DNA of 64,000 nt from Sphingomonadales bacterium. Its GTDB lineage: Bacteria; Pseudomonadota; Alphaproteobacteria; Sphingomonadales; Sphingomonadaceae. The position numbers were made by a program, and so were the translations under genes. The stretch lies in the NCBI GenBank assembly GCA_009995225.1, contig JAACPW010000003.1:149123-213122 (forward strand), given 5' to 3'. The notes beneath the pieces were generated by a model that had not been told where the DNA came from, did not search any database, and was given only the letters and a program-made list of their open reading frames with translations. Shown here piece by piece: positions 35,221 through 44,074 of this stretch (positions are counted from its first letter, which is position 1; each line of letters begins with the position of its first letter).

Positions 35221-36004
35221 CGACCCTGACACCCCGAACGATCCGGAGATGCTGGCAGCCGAATACGCGCTGGGATTGCTGGACGCCGAAGCGCACGCTG
35301 CGGCGGAAGCGCGGATCGCCACGGATCAGGATTTTTCTGCGCGTGTGGTGCGTTGGGAAGCGATCGGCCATGACTGGGCCAGCACCGCGCCTGTCGACAC
35401 AGACTGGTCTGCCGATGATTTGTGGCGCCGGATGGAAGCCGGATTCCCTGTAAAGCCCGGCGCGCATGTTTTGCCCTTGCCCGCCAATGATACAGGCGCG
35501 CCGTCTAGACCGCGCCGTTCGGCGACCGGGTGGCGATTGGCCACGATGGCGGCGTCTATTGCCGCTGTGGTCTTGGCAGGTCTTTACTCTAGCGAACAGG
35601 GCCGGGTGCGGGAACTTGGCAAAAGGCTCGCCCTTGCTGAAGCGCAGACGGTAACTGCCGCGTCCGACATTCGGGTCGCGCAGGTGAGCCGGGCCGACGG
35701 TGCACCCGTGCTTACCGTGCTTTATGAGGGCGAGGGCGGACGCCTGACCGCTCGGATTGCATCGATTGTTGAGCAAAATCTGGTACCGGAATTGTGGGTT
35801 ATCGGTCCGGACGGAACGCCGCGTTCTTTGGGGCAGGGCATCAGCGGTTCGGTATTTGTCGTGGAGCTGACCGAACAGATGCGCGCGGATATTGCCGCTG
35901 GAAGTTCGATTGCAATCTCGCTTGAAGTGGCGGCGGAAGAACCCAGTGCGCAGCCGACCGGCGATCGCATTCTGGGTGCCGCTCAACTCGCTCCGGTGAC
36001 GTGA
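35213..36004 (+). CDS. RskA-type transmembrane anti-sigma factor
   Basis: The 263-residue protein has an N-terminal cytoplasmic sigma-binding region (AAEYALGLLDAEAHAAAEARIATD) and one membrane helix at about 107-126 (LATMAASIAAVVLAGLY). The periplasmic part contains VPELWVIGPDGTPRSLG, typical of RskA C-terminal domains. It overlaps the sigma gene by eight bases, so the two are translated in step. The expected role is to hold the ECF sigma factor inactive until an envelope or uptake signal is received. A clear intrinsic terminator follows at 36098-36145. Confidence 0.88.
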   Translation: MIDDPDTPNDPEMLAAEYALGLLDAEAHAAAEARIATDQDFSARVVRWEAIGHDWASTAPVDTDWSADDLWRRMEAGFPVKPGAHVLPLPANDTGAPSRPRRSATGWRLATMAASIAAVVLAGLYSSEQGRVRELGKRLALAEAQTVTAASDIRVAQVSRADGAPVLTVLYEGEGGRLTARIASIVEQNLVPELWVIGPDGTPRSLGQGISGSVFVVELTEQMRADIAAGSSIAISLEVAAEEPSAQPTGDRILGAAQLAPVT

Positions 36005-36097
36005 TTACCCGCCCGCCGGGGGGGCAATGACGTGTGTGAGATGAGGATCGCGCCGCGACAATTGCGCGGCACGGATCCGGGTGCAATCCGTTCCCTT

Positions 36098-36145
36098 GCC
36101 AACCGTCCATAATCTCCGCGATTATTGACGGTTGGCTGGGTTTTT
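36098..36145 (+). terminator. Intrinsic terminator of the sigma/anti-sigma operon
   Basis: GCCAACCGTC and GACGGTTGGC, extended inward by ATAAT/ATTAT with one mismatch, form a 16-position stem with a seven-base loop. TGGG and five T residues at 36141-36145 follow. This is a good Rho-independent terminator 94 bases after the anti-sigma stop. Confidence 0.8.
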
Positions 36146-36213
36146 CCGCAAGCGCGTGTTGGATAAAAAGGGCAGGGCCGGCTGGCAGCATCAGGGCTCT
36201 ATCTTCGCAATTC

Positions 36214-36780
36214 TTAGCTTTGGCGCATAAGGAACGGTTCGCCCGCCACGCGCGTCTGCTTGGTGATCAGTAACCGATTGCCATCGCGCGTGAGGATCTT
36301 GCGTGCGTTCACGGTGCGGCCGTTTTCGAGGCTCTCGCCGTTGAGCACGATGGTGACAGAATCACCATCGGCCGAGGTGTGCGATTCAACCACGCGCCAT
36401 TGATCCGGAACGTTGCGGCCGCTGGTGATGGTGAGCGTTTGCCCCGAAGCGTCGAAGGACCAGGCCTCCGATGAACGGACCGTCTTGCCGGGGCCATCGT
36501 CGAACGTCCATGCGAGCATCGCGCCGTCGCTTTGAATCAGGGTGGGCAAGGTTTCGCAGGTGTCGTCACGATAATCGCGATAGTTGAGCGTGCCGGTCCA
36601 ATCGCCCGCCAGCACCTTGGCGGTCACTGCTGCATTATCGGTGGTCGCGGTCAACAGGCTCTGAGCCACCGCAACCGGGCGCGACCGCACGGTCGCGCCC
36701 GGCTTCGAAATCGGCCAGAGTTGGCACAACCAATTGATCGACCGCAACGCCCTTGCCCGGAGCGAAGCTGGCGATGCCAT
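36214..36780 (-). CDS. Hypothetical protein, probably a damaged exported protein
   Basis: From about codon 55 the frame encodes KVLAGDWTGTLNYRDYRDDTCETLP, then SDGAMLAWTFDDGPGKTVRSSEAWSFD and RNVPDQWRVVESH. Family-like proteins of about 150 residues in sphingomonads carry this domain after a signal peptide. Here the first 50 codons look unlike a signal peptide and run through sequence that reads better in another frame. The original N-terminus may have been lost, and any start codon is uncertain. No function is assigned. Confidence 0.5.
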   Translation of the reverse strand: MASPASLRARALRSINWLCQLWPISKPGATVRSRPVAVAQSLLTATTDNAAVTAKVLAGDWTGTLNYRDYRDDTCETLPTLIQSDGAMLAWTFDDGPGKTVRSSEAWSFDASGQTLTITSGRNVPDQWRVVESHTSADGDSVTIVLNGESLENGRTVNARKILTRDGNRLLITKQTRVAGEPFLMRQS

Positions 36781-37295
36781 TGCGGCTCCAGGCTTCGGGA
36801 GCGCGTACCTTGATGCCGCTGGCAGGCAGTTTCAGCAGGAAAATGCGCTTCGCAGTCGGCCCTTCGGCGCTGCCGCCGCATCGCCGCGCGGTTAATCGCC
36901 CCACGCCACAGCAGGACTGCCAGCACCAGGCCCTGCACGGCGCAAATCGACAGCGAAATGCTCATGGGCTCGAACGAAATCATCACCGCTTCTATGCTGC
37001 AGCACAGGCCGTTTTGAAATATGCAGTTTGGATCAAAGCTGCGGCGTTTCATCCACCGGCGAACGTGGTGAGTTGCACGCTTGCGAAACGGCCATATGGG
37101 AGTCGATTGGCCTGCGCATCCGGCGGCGCTTGCCTCAAATGAGGTTCTCGGCCCCAGAGGACTGCTATGGATGGCCGGTCATTGATTGTCGCAAGGCAAT
37201 CGGCACATTCCGGCGCCCCGAACATTCACCGATCATTCAACCTCTAACCACCATCAAAGGGCCGGGAAATCGATAATAAACGGGAAACGCATCGC
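36781..37295. other. Remnant-containing spacer, 515 bases
   Basis: No intact gene is supported. The minus strand contains an AraC-regulator N-terminal fragment (36893-36983). Directly next to it, in another frame (36904 to about 36700), is an unassigned segment with KRIFLLKLPASGIKV and SFAPGKGVAVDQLVVPTLADFEAG. The two seem joined by a deletion. The remaining 37000-37295 shows no gene and includes the promoter region for the Cys-rich protein. Confidence 0.5.
36893..36983 (-). pseudogene. N-terminal fragment of a membrane-associated AraC-type regulator
   Basis: Codons from 36983 read MISFEPMSISLSICAVQG, then LVLAVLLWRGAINRAA. This matches the first transmembrane helix and NRAANR segment of long AraC-family regulators that have an N-terminal membrane domain in sphingomonads. 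After NRAA the frame loses all similarity and no helix-turn-helix domain exists, so only a relic of about 30 codons remains. Confidence 0.5.
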
Positions 37296-37565
37296 ATGAC
37301 GCAGAAACGGATCAGCAAATTTGCCCTGGGGATCAGCGCGATTTTCATGATGATGGGCGTGACGGGAACTGCGATTGCCGCCCCTGACCCTGGCAAGAAG
37401 GCTTGCGCAAAAGAGGCGCGCGTTCTGTGCCCGGCGGAGATGAAGGCACTGAGCCGCAAGCGCGTGGAAGCCTGCATGATCAAGAATATCGAAAAGACAT
37501 CGCCGACGTGCAAGGCGGCCATGCTGAGGATAAAGGCCGAACGCGAAGACGCAGGCAAAACTTGA
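37296..37565 (+). CDS. Small Cys-rich exported protein
   Basis: The 89-residue precursor has a signal peptide with cleavage after AIA near residue 28. The mature part contains CAKEARVLCPAEM, then VEACMIKNIEKTSPTCKAAM. The four-cysteine spacing resembles the cysteine-rich GLG1/FGFR-type repeat found in small periplasmic bacterial proteins. It is probably a disulfide-bonded periplasmic protein of unknown role. Its stop lies one base from the stop of the convergent methyltransferase gene. Confidence 0.75.
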   Translation: MTQKRISKFALGISAIFMMMGVTGTAIAAPDPGKKACAKEARVLCPAEMKALSRKRVEACMIKNIEKTSPTCKAAMLRIKAEREDAGKT

Positions 37566-37566
37566 A

Positions 37567-38061
37567 CTAGGATCTCTGGTTCGCATAGGCCGCATTTTCC
37601 GCGCGGATCCGAACCCATAACATCGCAGCATTGAGCGCCGAGTAGATGAGCGCCACCCAGATCAGGCCAAACATCAAAGGCAGCACCGCAATCTCGGCGA
37701 TCACGACAAAATAGTTCGGATGGCGCATGAACCGGAATGGGCCGCGCACCACCAGCGGTTCGTTCTGCGGAACGATGATCCGGGTGGTCCAGCGCCGTCC
37801 CAACGTTGCGAGCACCCAAATGCGAAAGAGCTGAAGCGCCGCAAATACGGCCAGCAGCGGCATGATGACGGGCTTGCCCGGGGCCATCGCCCACAGCGCT
37901 GCCAACCAGGATGCATGCATCAACACCATGACCGGATAATGCGATCGGCCGTGTTCAACAGCGCCGTTCGCGATGAGCGCTTTGGTGTTGATCTGCGCGA
38001 TGACCAGTTCCGACGCTCTTTGCAGCGTCACAAAAATCATGATCGCGATTGGCAAGGTCAT
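37567..38061 (-). CDS. Isoprenylcysteine carboxylmethyltransferase-like O-methyltransferase (BpsB/YpbQ-like)
   Basis: The 164-residue integral membrane protein has four or five helices and the ICMT-family segment VVRGPFRFMRHPNYFVVIAEIAVLPL, where the RHPNY motif binds S-adenosylmethionine. It overlaps the upstream type III polyketide synthase by four bases (ATGA). In Bacillus subtilis the equivalent pair, BpsA and BpsB, makes alkylpyrones and methylates them to methyl ethers. By analogy this enzyme probably O-methylates the polyketide product at the membrane. Confidence 0.86.
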   Translation of the reverse strand: MTLPIAIMIFVTLQRASELVIAQINTKALIANGAVEHGRSHYPVMVLMHASWLAALWAMAPGKPVIMPLLAVFAALQLFRIWVLATLGRRWTTRIIVPQNEPLVVRGPFRFMRHPNYFVVIAEIAVLPLMFGLIWVALIYSALNAAMLWVRIRAENAAYANQRS

Positions 38062-39107
38062 GCTGCGCTCCGCAAAGTAACCGAACTCGCCGTGAACCCG
38101 GGCCCCAGAGCGGTCATGACCGAGAGTGGCGGCAGCCCGGTCTTGCGCGCACGGTCCAGAACAAACAGGGCGGTGGGGGCGGACATGTTGCCGTGCAACC
38201 GCAGCACTTCGCGCTCATCATTGAGCGCGCCTAGCGGAAGCGAAAGCGCCGTTTCGATCGCATCAACCACCTTTGCGCCGCCGGGATGGCAGATGAACCG
38301 GTCCACATCGCCGATCTGCAAGCCCAGCGGTGCCAACATGGCTTCGACCGCGCCGCGGAATTCCTTTCGCGCAAACGTCGGAATGGCCCGGTTCAGAACG
38401 ACACCCAATCCGGCTGGCTCCATCTGCCAACCCATGATGTCGAGCGTGTCGGGCCAGGTCCTTTCGGCGCTGCCGATGATGACCGCAAATCCTTCGTCGC
38501 CGGGTCGGATCACACAAGCCGCCGCGCCGTCACCAAACAGAGCGGTCGAGACGATGTCCGCCTTGCCGACATTTTCCGTGCGCAACGCCAAACTGCATAA
38601 CTCCACCGTGACAAACAGCACAGTAGCGCCCTGATCCACCCTTGCCAGCTTCGCAGCCAGTCCAAGCCCGGTGACTCCGCCAGCGCAGCCTAGGCCGAAC
38701 ACGGGCACTCTGCCAACGTTGTCGCGGAACCCCATCCGGGCCATCGCGCGCGCCTCAAGACTGGGTGTGGCGATGCCGGTGGACGATACGGTGACAATTG
38801 CGTCCACGTCGGACGCTGCGATGCCTGCGTCATCCAAGGCTTTTTGCGCCGCTTCAACAAACAGGTCGAGCGCCACTTCGAGATAAACCGCAGTGCGTTC
38901 CACCATGCTGCGTGATTGCTTGTACCATTCGACCGGACGAGCCAGTTGGCGAAACTCGATGCCAGCGTTGCCATAGATCGAACGCAACCGTGAAAAATCC
39001 TCAAAAGCATCGCCGAGCAACTGTTCGGCCACCATCGCTCCGGTTGCCTGGTCGAGAATATGCGGAGGGGTAGCAGTGGCAAGCGCGTGGATGCTGACGG
39101 GTATCAT
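38058..39107 (-). CDS. Type III polyketide synthase
   Basis: The 349-residue thiolase-fold enzyme has the catalytic triad of chalcone-synthase-type enzymes: Cys141 in GLGCAGGVTGL, His274 in FICHPGGAKV, and Asn307 in LHGNMSAPT. It condenses acyl-CoA starters with malonyl-CoA to alkylpyrones or alkylresorcinols. The start at 39107 is chosen because the family N-terminus begins there (ALATATPPH) and GAAGG lies upstream; the longer frame to 39224 is not needed. It is the first gene of a unit with the methyltransferase and is divergent from a DHA2 exporter. Confidence 0.93.
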   Translation of the reverse strand: MIPVSIHALATATPPHILDQATGAMVAEQLLGDAFEDFSRLRSIYGNAGIEFRQLARPVEWYKQSRSMVERTAVYLEVALDLFVEAAQKALDDAGIAASDVDAIVTVSSTGIATPSLEARAMARMGFRDNVGRVPVFGLGCAGGVTGLGLAAKLARVDQGATVLFVTVELCSLALRTENVGKADIVSTALFGDGAAACVIRPGDEGFAVIIGSAERTWPDTLDIMGWQMEPAGLGVVLNRAIPTFARKEFRGAVEAMLAPLGLQIGDVDRFICHPGGAKVVDAIETALSLPLGALNDEREVLRLHGNMSAPTALFVLDRARKTGLPPLSVMTALGPGFTASSVTLRSAA

Positions 39108-39268
39108 GAATGAAGCCTTCGATCGGCCGTTTGGCCGGGGTGTGGATTTGTGTGTGAGCAAAGCTGGTTCGTGACGGCGCTGTTCCCGTGAGGCCGGATT
39201 GGTTGATTTTTCCTTCTGGGACACGTTTCCCTTTCTTGCGAACCCTCTCTTGGTTTAACCGCTATGCC

Positions 39269-40825
39269 ATGAACGCAACCGAGATGCCTCAAGCAACCAT
39301 ACGAACCTGGGCTGGCTTTGTCTTCATGTGCATCGGCATGTTCATGGCGATCCTCGACATCCAGATCGTGGCGACGTCGCTGCCGACGATCCAAAGCGCG
39401 CTCGACATTGGCACAGACCAGATGATCTGGATCCAGACGGCCTATCTGACCGCCGAGATTGTTGCGATCCCACTCACCGGCTTTCTCACCGCGCGCTTGG
39501 GAATGCGGTGGCTGTTCGTCTGTGCCGTGTCGGTGTTCACCGTGGCATCGATCGGGTGTTCGGAAAGCGAAACGTTCGCCGCGCTGATCGGATGGCGCAT
39601 CATCCAGGGATTTGCCGGGGGCACGCTTATCCCGGCGGTGTTCTCTGCAGTATTCTTGCTGTTTCCGCAGCGGCTGCAAGGGATTGCGACGACGTTTGCA
39701 GGGGTGCTCGCCGTTTTTGCCCCCACCGTTGGGCCGATCGTCGGTGGCTGGATCACGGAAACCTATTCGTGGCACTGGCTGTTTCGCATCAACATCGTGC
39801 CGGGTATTCTAGTCGCGATTGGCGCGGCCGTCACTCTTCGGGGACCGATAAGCAACAAGCGATCAGCCCGTTCAGTGGACGCTCTGGCACTCACCCTGCT
39901 GGCGGTCGGGCTCACTGCGCTTCAGATCGGCCTGAAAGATGCGCCGACGATCGGCTGGCTTTCGCCGATGGTGGCAGCGCTCTTGCTGGGGTTTGTGGTG
40001 TGTTCGGGCTGGTTCATCTGGCGCACCATTCGATCGTCCGATCCGCTGGTTGAATTGCGCTGCTTCCGGGACCGCAATTTTGCGCTTGGCTGCGCGCTCA
40101 GTTTTATTCTGGGCGCAGGCCTGTTTGGCTCGACCTATCTCATGCCGTTCTTTCTGGGGCTGGTGCGCGAACACAATGCGCTTCGGATTGGCGAGATCAT
40201 GCTCGTCACAGGGGTAGCCCAGCTGCTGAGTGCGCCTGTCGCTGTGTATCTTGAGCAACGGGTCGGTGCCCGCACACTCACGGTGTTCGGCTTCATGCTA
40301 TTCGCGATTGGTCTGCTTATGAGCACCTCGCAAACGGCGGATACCGATTTTGCCGAAATGTTCTGGCCACAGGTGGTGCGCGGTGTGGCCATCATGTTTT
40401 GTCTGCTGCCGCCAACACGCATGGCGCTGGGCCGGTTGTCGCCTGAATTGGTGGCTGACGGCAGTGGATTGTTCAATCTGATGCGCAACCTTGGCGGGGC
40501 TATCGGTCTTGCATTGATCGACACAATCATTTTCAGCCGCGCGGCATCCTATGGGACAGACATCGCCGTGCGGTTACAGGCCGGCGACGTCGCCACAGCG
40601 GTCAGGATCGGCATTCCGCGTGATGCCTTCGTCGAACAGATCGGGACGCCCCCCGACGAGTTTACGCAAGAGATGATACGTCCGCTGGTCGAGAAATATG
40701 CGTTGGTCGAGGCCATCAATGAGGCTTGGCTGATGATTGGCGGTTTGACGGCGCTGGCTGTGATATTGGTGTTCTTCGTGCGCCATGTCCCGCTTGGAAC
40801 GCAGACCGAAACGGCAGGCCATTGA
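39269..40825 (+). CDS. DHA2-family MFS multidrug exporter (EmrB/QacA type)
   Basis: This protein of about 518 residues has the 14-helix DHA2 pattern: MAILDIQIVATSLPTIQ in helix 1, GFLTARLGMRWLF (motif A) after helix 2, and GPIVGGWITETYSWHWLF (motif C) in helix 5. A proton-driven exporter is the expected role. The ATG at 39269 is used because helix 1 begins soon after; the upstream open frame has no suitable start. It is divergent from the polyketide synthase, so export of an alkylpyrone-type product is possible, but no membrane-fusion (EmrA) partner is present. Confidence 0.88.
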   Translation: MNATEMPQATIRTWAGFVFMCIGMFMAILDIQIVATSLPTIQSALDIGTDQMIWIQTAYLTAEIVAIPLTGFLTARLGMRWLFVCAVSVFTVASIGCSESETFAALIGWRIIQGFAGGTLIPAVFSAVFLLFPQRLQGIATTFAGVLAVFAPTVGPIVGGWITETYSWHWLFRINIVPGILVAIGAAVTLRGPISNKRSARSVDALALTLLAVGLTALQIGLKDAPTIGWLSPMVAALLLGFVVCSGWFIWRTIRSSDPLVELRCFRDRNFALGCALSFILGAGLFGSTYLMPFFLGLVREHNALRIGEIMLVTGVAQLLSAPVAVYLEQRVGARTLTVFGFMLFAIGLLMSTSQTADTDFAEMFWPQVVRGVAIMFCLLPPTRMALGRLSPELVADGSGLFNLMRNLGGAIGLALIDTIIFSRAASYGTDIAVRLQAGDVATAVRIGIPRDAFVEQIGTPPDEFTQEMIRPLVEKYALVEAINEAWLMIGGLTALAVILVFFVRHVPLGTQTETAGH

Positions 40826-40860
40826 ATCCCCAATAAAGAAATCCCTGTAGATAGTAACGA

Positions 40861-40942
40861 GGGCGCCGGCCGTTTTCGGCTCCAGTTCTGGCGTACAAGT
40901 CAGCCGCATGACTGTCTTGACAGAAGCGAACCGCCGGCGCCC
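40861..40942. repeat. Long-spaced inverted repeat between convergent genes
   Basis: GGGCGCCGGC at 40861-40870 is exactly inverted as GCCGGCGCCC at 40933-40942, 62 bases apart. It sits between the end of the DHA2 exporter and the end of the TonB receptor. It may form a cruciform or a structured 3-prime end; its role is unknown. Confidence 0.45.
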
Positions 40943-40955
40943 AGCCTGTTGGCCT

Positions 40956-43937
40956 TCAAAACTGCAATCGGGTTCCCACCCTGAAAACCCGGCCAAAAGG
41001 GTTTCCGATGAAGGGATCGTAAGACGGTTCCAGCCGCGCAGCAGGCGGATCGGCATCGGTCACATTTTCGATCGAGAATTGCAGTTGGGCCTTCACCGCT
41101 GCGAACGGCAGGTCATATTGGAAGTGAAGGTCGTGCTGTGTAAAACTGTCGACCTCGCGTCCGAAATTGGTTGGCCCGAAGTTTGTCGCAAAGCACGGAT
41201 CGATCCCGATGCACCGATCATCGTCAACGCCAGCAACATACAGCGCCTGATACCGTGCGTTGAAACCGCTGATGTTGAAGTTGATCCAGCCATTGCCGCG
41301 GAATGGCGAGATGGTGAGAGGGTCGCGGAAATAGTTGGTGAAGCCCTTGGCCTGGTAGCTCGGCTGCACCAGCAGGTCACGAAAGATGAAATCTTCGAAA
41401 GTGTAATCCAGCACGAAGCTGCCTTGCGCCCCGATATTGAGTTCGCCGCCCAGCAGTTCGGTCTGATAATCGAACGTCAGATCGATGCCGCTCGTGGTAA
41501 GTCCCGGCCCGTTGACCCAATCGGTGCGCACCCGGCTGATGTCGATGCCGCGGGTTGTCCCCTGTACGCAGCCGCCCTGGAAGGTGATCAGATCGGCGAG
41601 CACGCTGCTGCAATTGGCAAGCGCCGTCGAACTGGCGACCACGCTGCTGGCAATTGCCTGCGCTGGTGTGGTTGTGATCCGGTCGGAAACCTTGATGCTC
41701 CAGTAGTCGGCCGAAACGCTGAAACCCGATGCTTGGACAACCGCTCCGATATTGTAGGTAAAAGCGGTTTCCGGCCCGAGGTCATTCGGGTTGCCGAAGA
41801 TATCGACGGACTTGAAATTGTTGGCCGCCGCCTGAATGCCAGCCAGCGTGGTAATCTGATTGTTGGCGACCTGATTGGCGAGCGGGGCACGGAAGGTCGT
41901 GCCGACCGAGCCGCGCAGCACCAGCCAGTCCATCGGCTCCCAGCGGATCGTGCCTTTGGGGTTGAAGGTGGAACCGACCGAGCCTCCATAATCCTCAAGC
42001 CGCGCGGCACCGGTGATTTCCAACCGTTCCGTGATCGGTACCTGCACTTCGGCAAAGACCGCATTGACGCTCTGCTCCTGCGTTTCGGCGCGGGTGCCTC
42101 CCAGAAAAATGAACGAACCTACGCCTTCAATCGGCGTGCCAACACAGGAACGATCGCCTTCGATGAAGCAGGGGTTGATGTTGAGATCAGACTCCGGATT
42201 GATCGGTCTGGTGGACCAGTCATTGCCGCGATGCTGCACGCCAAAGGCATAGGCGATCGGGCCGCCGCCGAGGTCGATACCGGTTTCGCCGGAGAAGATG
42301 GCGTCGAACACCACCTGCTCTTCAACCTGAAATGTACCGTTGCGCACATGAACGAAATTGACCAGATCGACGCTGTTTTCCGCGCCGGGCACGAAATTGG
42401 GATTGGTCAGCCCCTGGATCGACACGGGTTGGGCGGCGTTGATGAACGGATTGAACCACTCGCAACCATTGCGCCCCGGTTGGTCCAACGTGCGATCGCA
42501 ATTGGGCCCACCAAAACCGTTCAGCGCATTCTGTAGGCGCGAACCGACCATGTCAGGCACGGCCGTGCGACGCTCCGACCGCCACCAGGTCGCGGCGAAC
42601 TGGGCGCGGAAGCTGTCGGAGAACTCATGGTCGATGACCGCCGCTGCTCGATAAGCCTGATTGTTGGCACTGCCTTTGCCGCTTCCGCGGTCAGGATCAG
42701 CAGGATTGCCAAGCCATCCGAACGGTCGCCACAGAACCGCCGTGATCGCGGCGATTGGCCGGGCTGCGGTTGATGGCGAAAGACCGTTTTGCGCGAGAAA
42801 TGCCGGGACGCCGGGATTGAGCGGGCTGACGGTAAATGCATTTGCCGAACCTGAACCCCGTGGGCCCTGGGTGGGCGGGAAAGACGGTGAATAGCCAAGC
42901 GAGTTCAGATCGGTCTGGGCATAGAGCAATTCGATATGTGCCTGGGTCCGGTTTGACAGATCGATATCGGCCTGCACATATCCCTGATACCGGTCTTCCT
43001 CTTCGATGATATTGTTCCAGGGGATGAAACTAAAGCGGCAAATCGGCAGGGCGCCTAGGGTGTCGAGCAGTCCGCCAACCGCCGGGCAGGCTGTGGTTCC
43101 ACCATCACGGACGAGACTGGTCGCCGGCACCCCGTTGTTCAGATAGGTCGCGGCAAATAGTCCCGGCGTGCCCAGAACCGACCAGCCCGAGGGATTATCG
43201 GCATAGGCCGTGCGGCTGAAATCACGTTCGAAATTGGGCAAGGTTGACCTGTGTTGCCATCCAAAGCCGGCCATGATGTTCATGGCGCCAAAAGTCTTGC
43301 CGGCAAGGATGGACGTGGTCCAGTTGCCATCCGATCCCTTGATCGCTTCGAAATCGCCCTGGATGATCACCCCATCCAGATCGCGCATGGTGGTGAAATT
43401 GGCCACGCCGGCAATGGCATCGGAGCCATAAGTCGCCGCCGCCCCGTCCTTGAGGATTTCAATATTCTGCAGCGCGAAGATGGGAATGAGATTGGTATCG
43501 GCAAACCCGTCACCCGGTGCCAGAATTGTCCGGCGTCCGTTGAACAGAACAAGCGTTCTGGTCGGTCCAAGGCCGCGCAGATTGAGCGAGCCGTTCCCCT
43601 GAAAGCCTTGCGACTGGGTCGAATACTGGTTCGAATCTCCGAGCGTCGCGCCGACCGACGGCAGCTGCTTGATGAATTCGAGCGGCGAGCTGATTCCCTG
43701 TCGGCTGAGGTCCTCGGCGGTAAAAATATCGATCGGCATCGCCCCATCGGTTTGACTGCCGCGAATGAAACTGCCGGTGACGACGATGGTGCTGTCAGCT
43801 TCGGCGCTGGCCGTGTCCGCTTCGTCGACTGTTTGTACATTTTGCGCCAGCGCGGGGGCGGTTAACCCAGCCAGTCCGACGCTGCCGATAGCCAAAGCCT
43901 TCCACGCGCAGCAGGTGCGCGAAACAATGCGTGCCAT
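40956..43937 (-). CDS. TonB-dependent receptor
   Basis: The 993-residue receptor has a signal peptide ending near APALAQ and a plug domain with STIVVTGSFIRGSQTDGAMP. It continues with LRGLGPTRTLVLFNGRRT and AATYGSDAIAGVANFTTMR, and the barrel ends VFRVGTRLQF. The plug resembles the receptor at 18610-22026, though the two are diverged. It has no partner gene downstream, is convergent with the DHA2 exporter and follows an AT-rich spacer of 137 bases. Ligand is unknown. Confidence 0.88.
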   Translation of the reverse strand: MARIVSRTCCAWKALAIGSVGLAGLTAPALAQNVQTVDEADTASAEADSTIVVTGSFIRGSQTDGAMPIDIFTAEDLSRQGISSPLEFIKQLPSVGATLGDSNQYSTQSQGFQGNGSLNLRGLGPTRTLVLFNGRRTILAPGDGFADTNLIPIFALQNIEILKDGAAATYGSDAIAGVANFTTMRDLDGVIIQGDFEAIKGSDGNWTTSILAGKTFGAMNIMAGFGWQHRSTLPNFERDFSRTAYADNPSGWSVLGTPGLFAATYLNNGVPATSLVRDGGTTACPAVGGLLDTLGALPICRFSFIPWNNIIEEEDRYQGYVQADIDLSNRTQAHIELLYAQTDLNSLGYSPSFPPTQGPRGSGSANAFTVSPLNPGVPAFLAQNGLSPSTAARPIAAITAVLWRPFGWLGNPADPDRGSGKGSANNQAYRAAAVIDHEFSDSFRAQFAATWWRSERRTAVPDMVGSRLQNALNGFGGPNCDRTLDQPGRNGCEWFNPFINAAQPVSIQGLTNPNFVPGAENSVDLVNFVHVRNGTFQVEEQVVFDAIFSGETGIDLGGGPIAYAFGVQHRGNDWSTRPINPESDLNINPCFIEGDRSCVGTPIEGVGSFIFLGGTRAETQEQSVNAVFAEVQVPITERLEITGAARLEDYGGSVGSTFNPKGTIRWEPMDWLVLRGSVGTTFRAPLANQVANNQITTLAGIQAAANNFKSVDIFGNPNDLGPETAFTYNIGAVVQASGFSVSADYWSIKVSDRITTTPAQAIASSVVASSTALANCSSVLADLITFQGGCVQGTTRGIDISRVRTDWVNGPGLTTSGIDLTFDYQTELLGGELNIGAQGSFVLDYTFEDFIFRDLLVQPSYQAKGFTNYFRDPLTISPFRGNGWINFNISGFNARYQALYVAGVDDDRCIGIDPCFATNFGPTNFGREVDSFTQHDLHFQYDLPFAAVKAQLQFSIENVTDADPPAARLEPSYDPFIGNPFGRVFRVGTRLQF

Positions 43938-44074
43938 GTCTCTCTCCCCCCGGTGGCGTCAAAAATTGCCTATTCCCCGCAAGGCCGGCACTGATCACCA
44001 CAAGTTTTGGAATAATATAACGATTCTGACTTCTTACAAAGCAGAAAGTTTTGTGCGGCGCGGCGATGGCGCAG

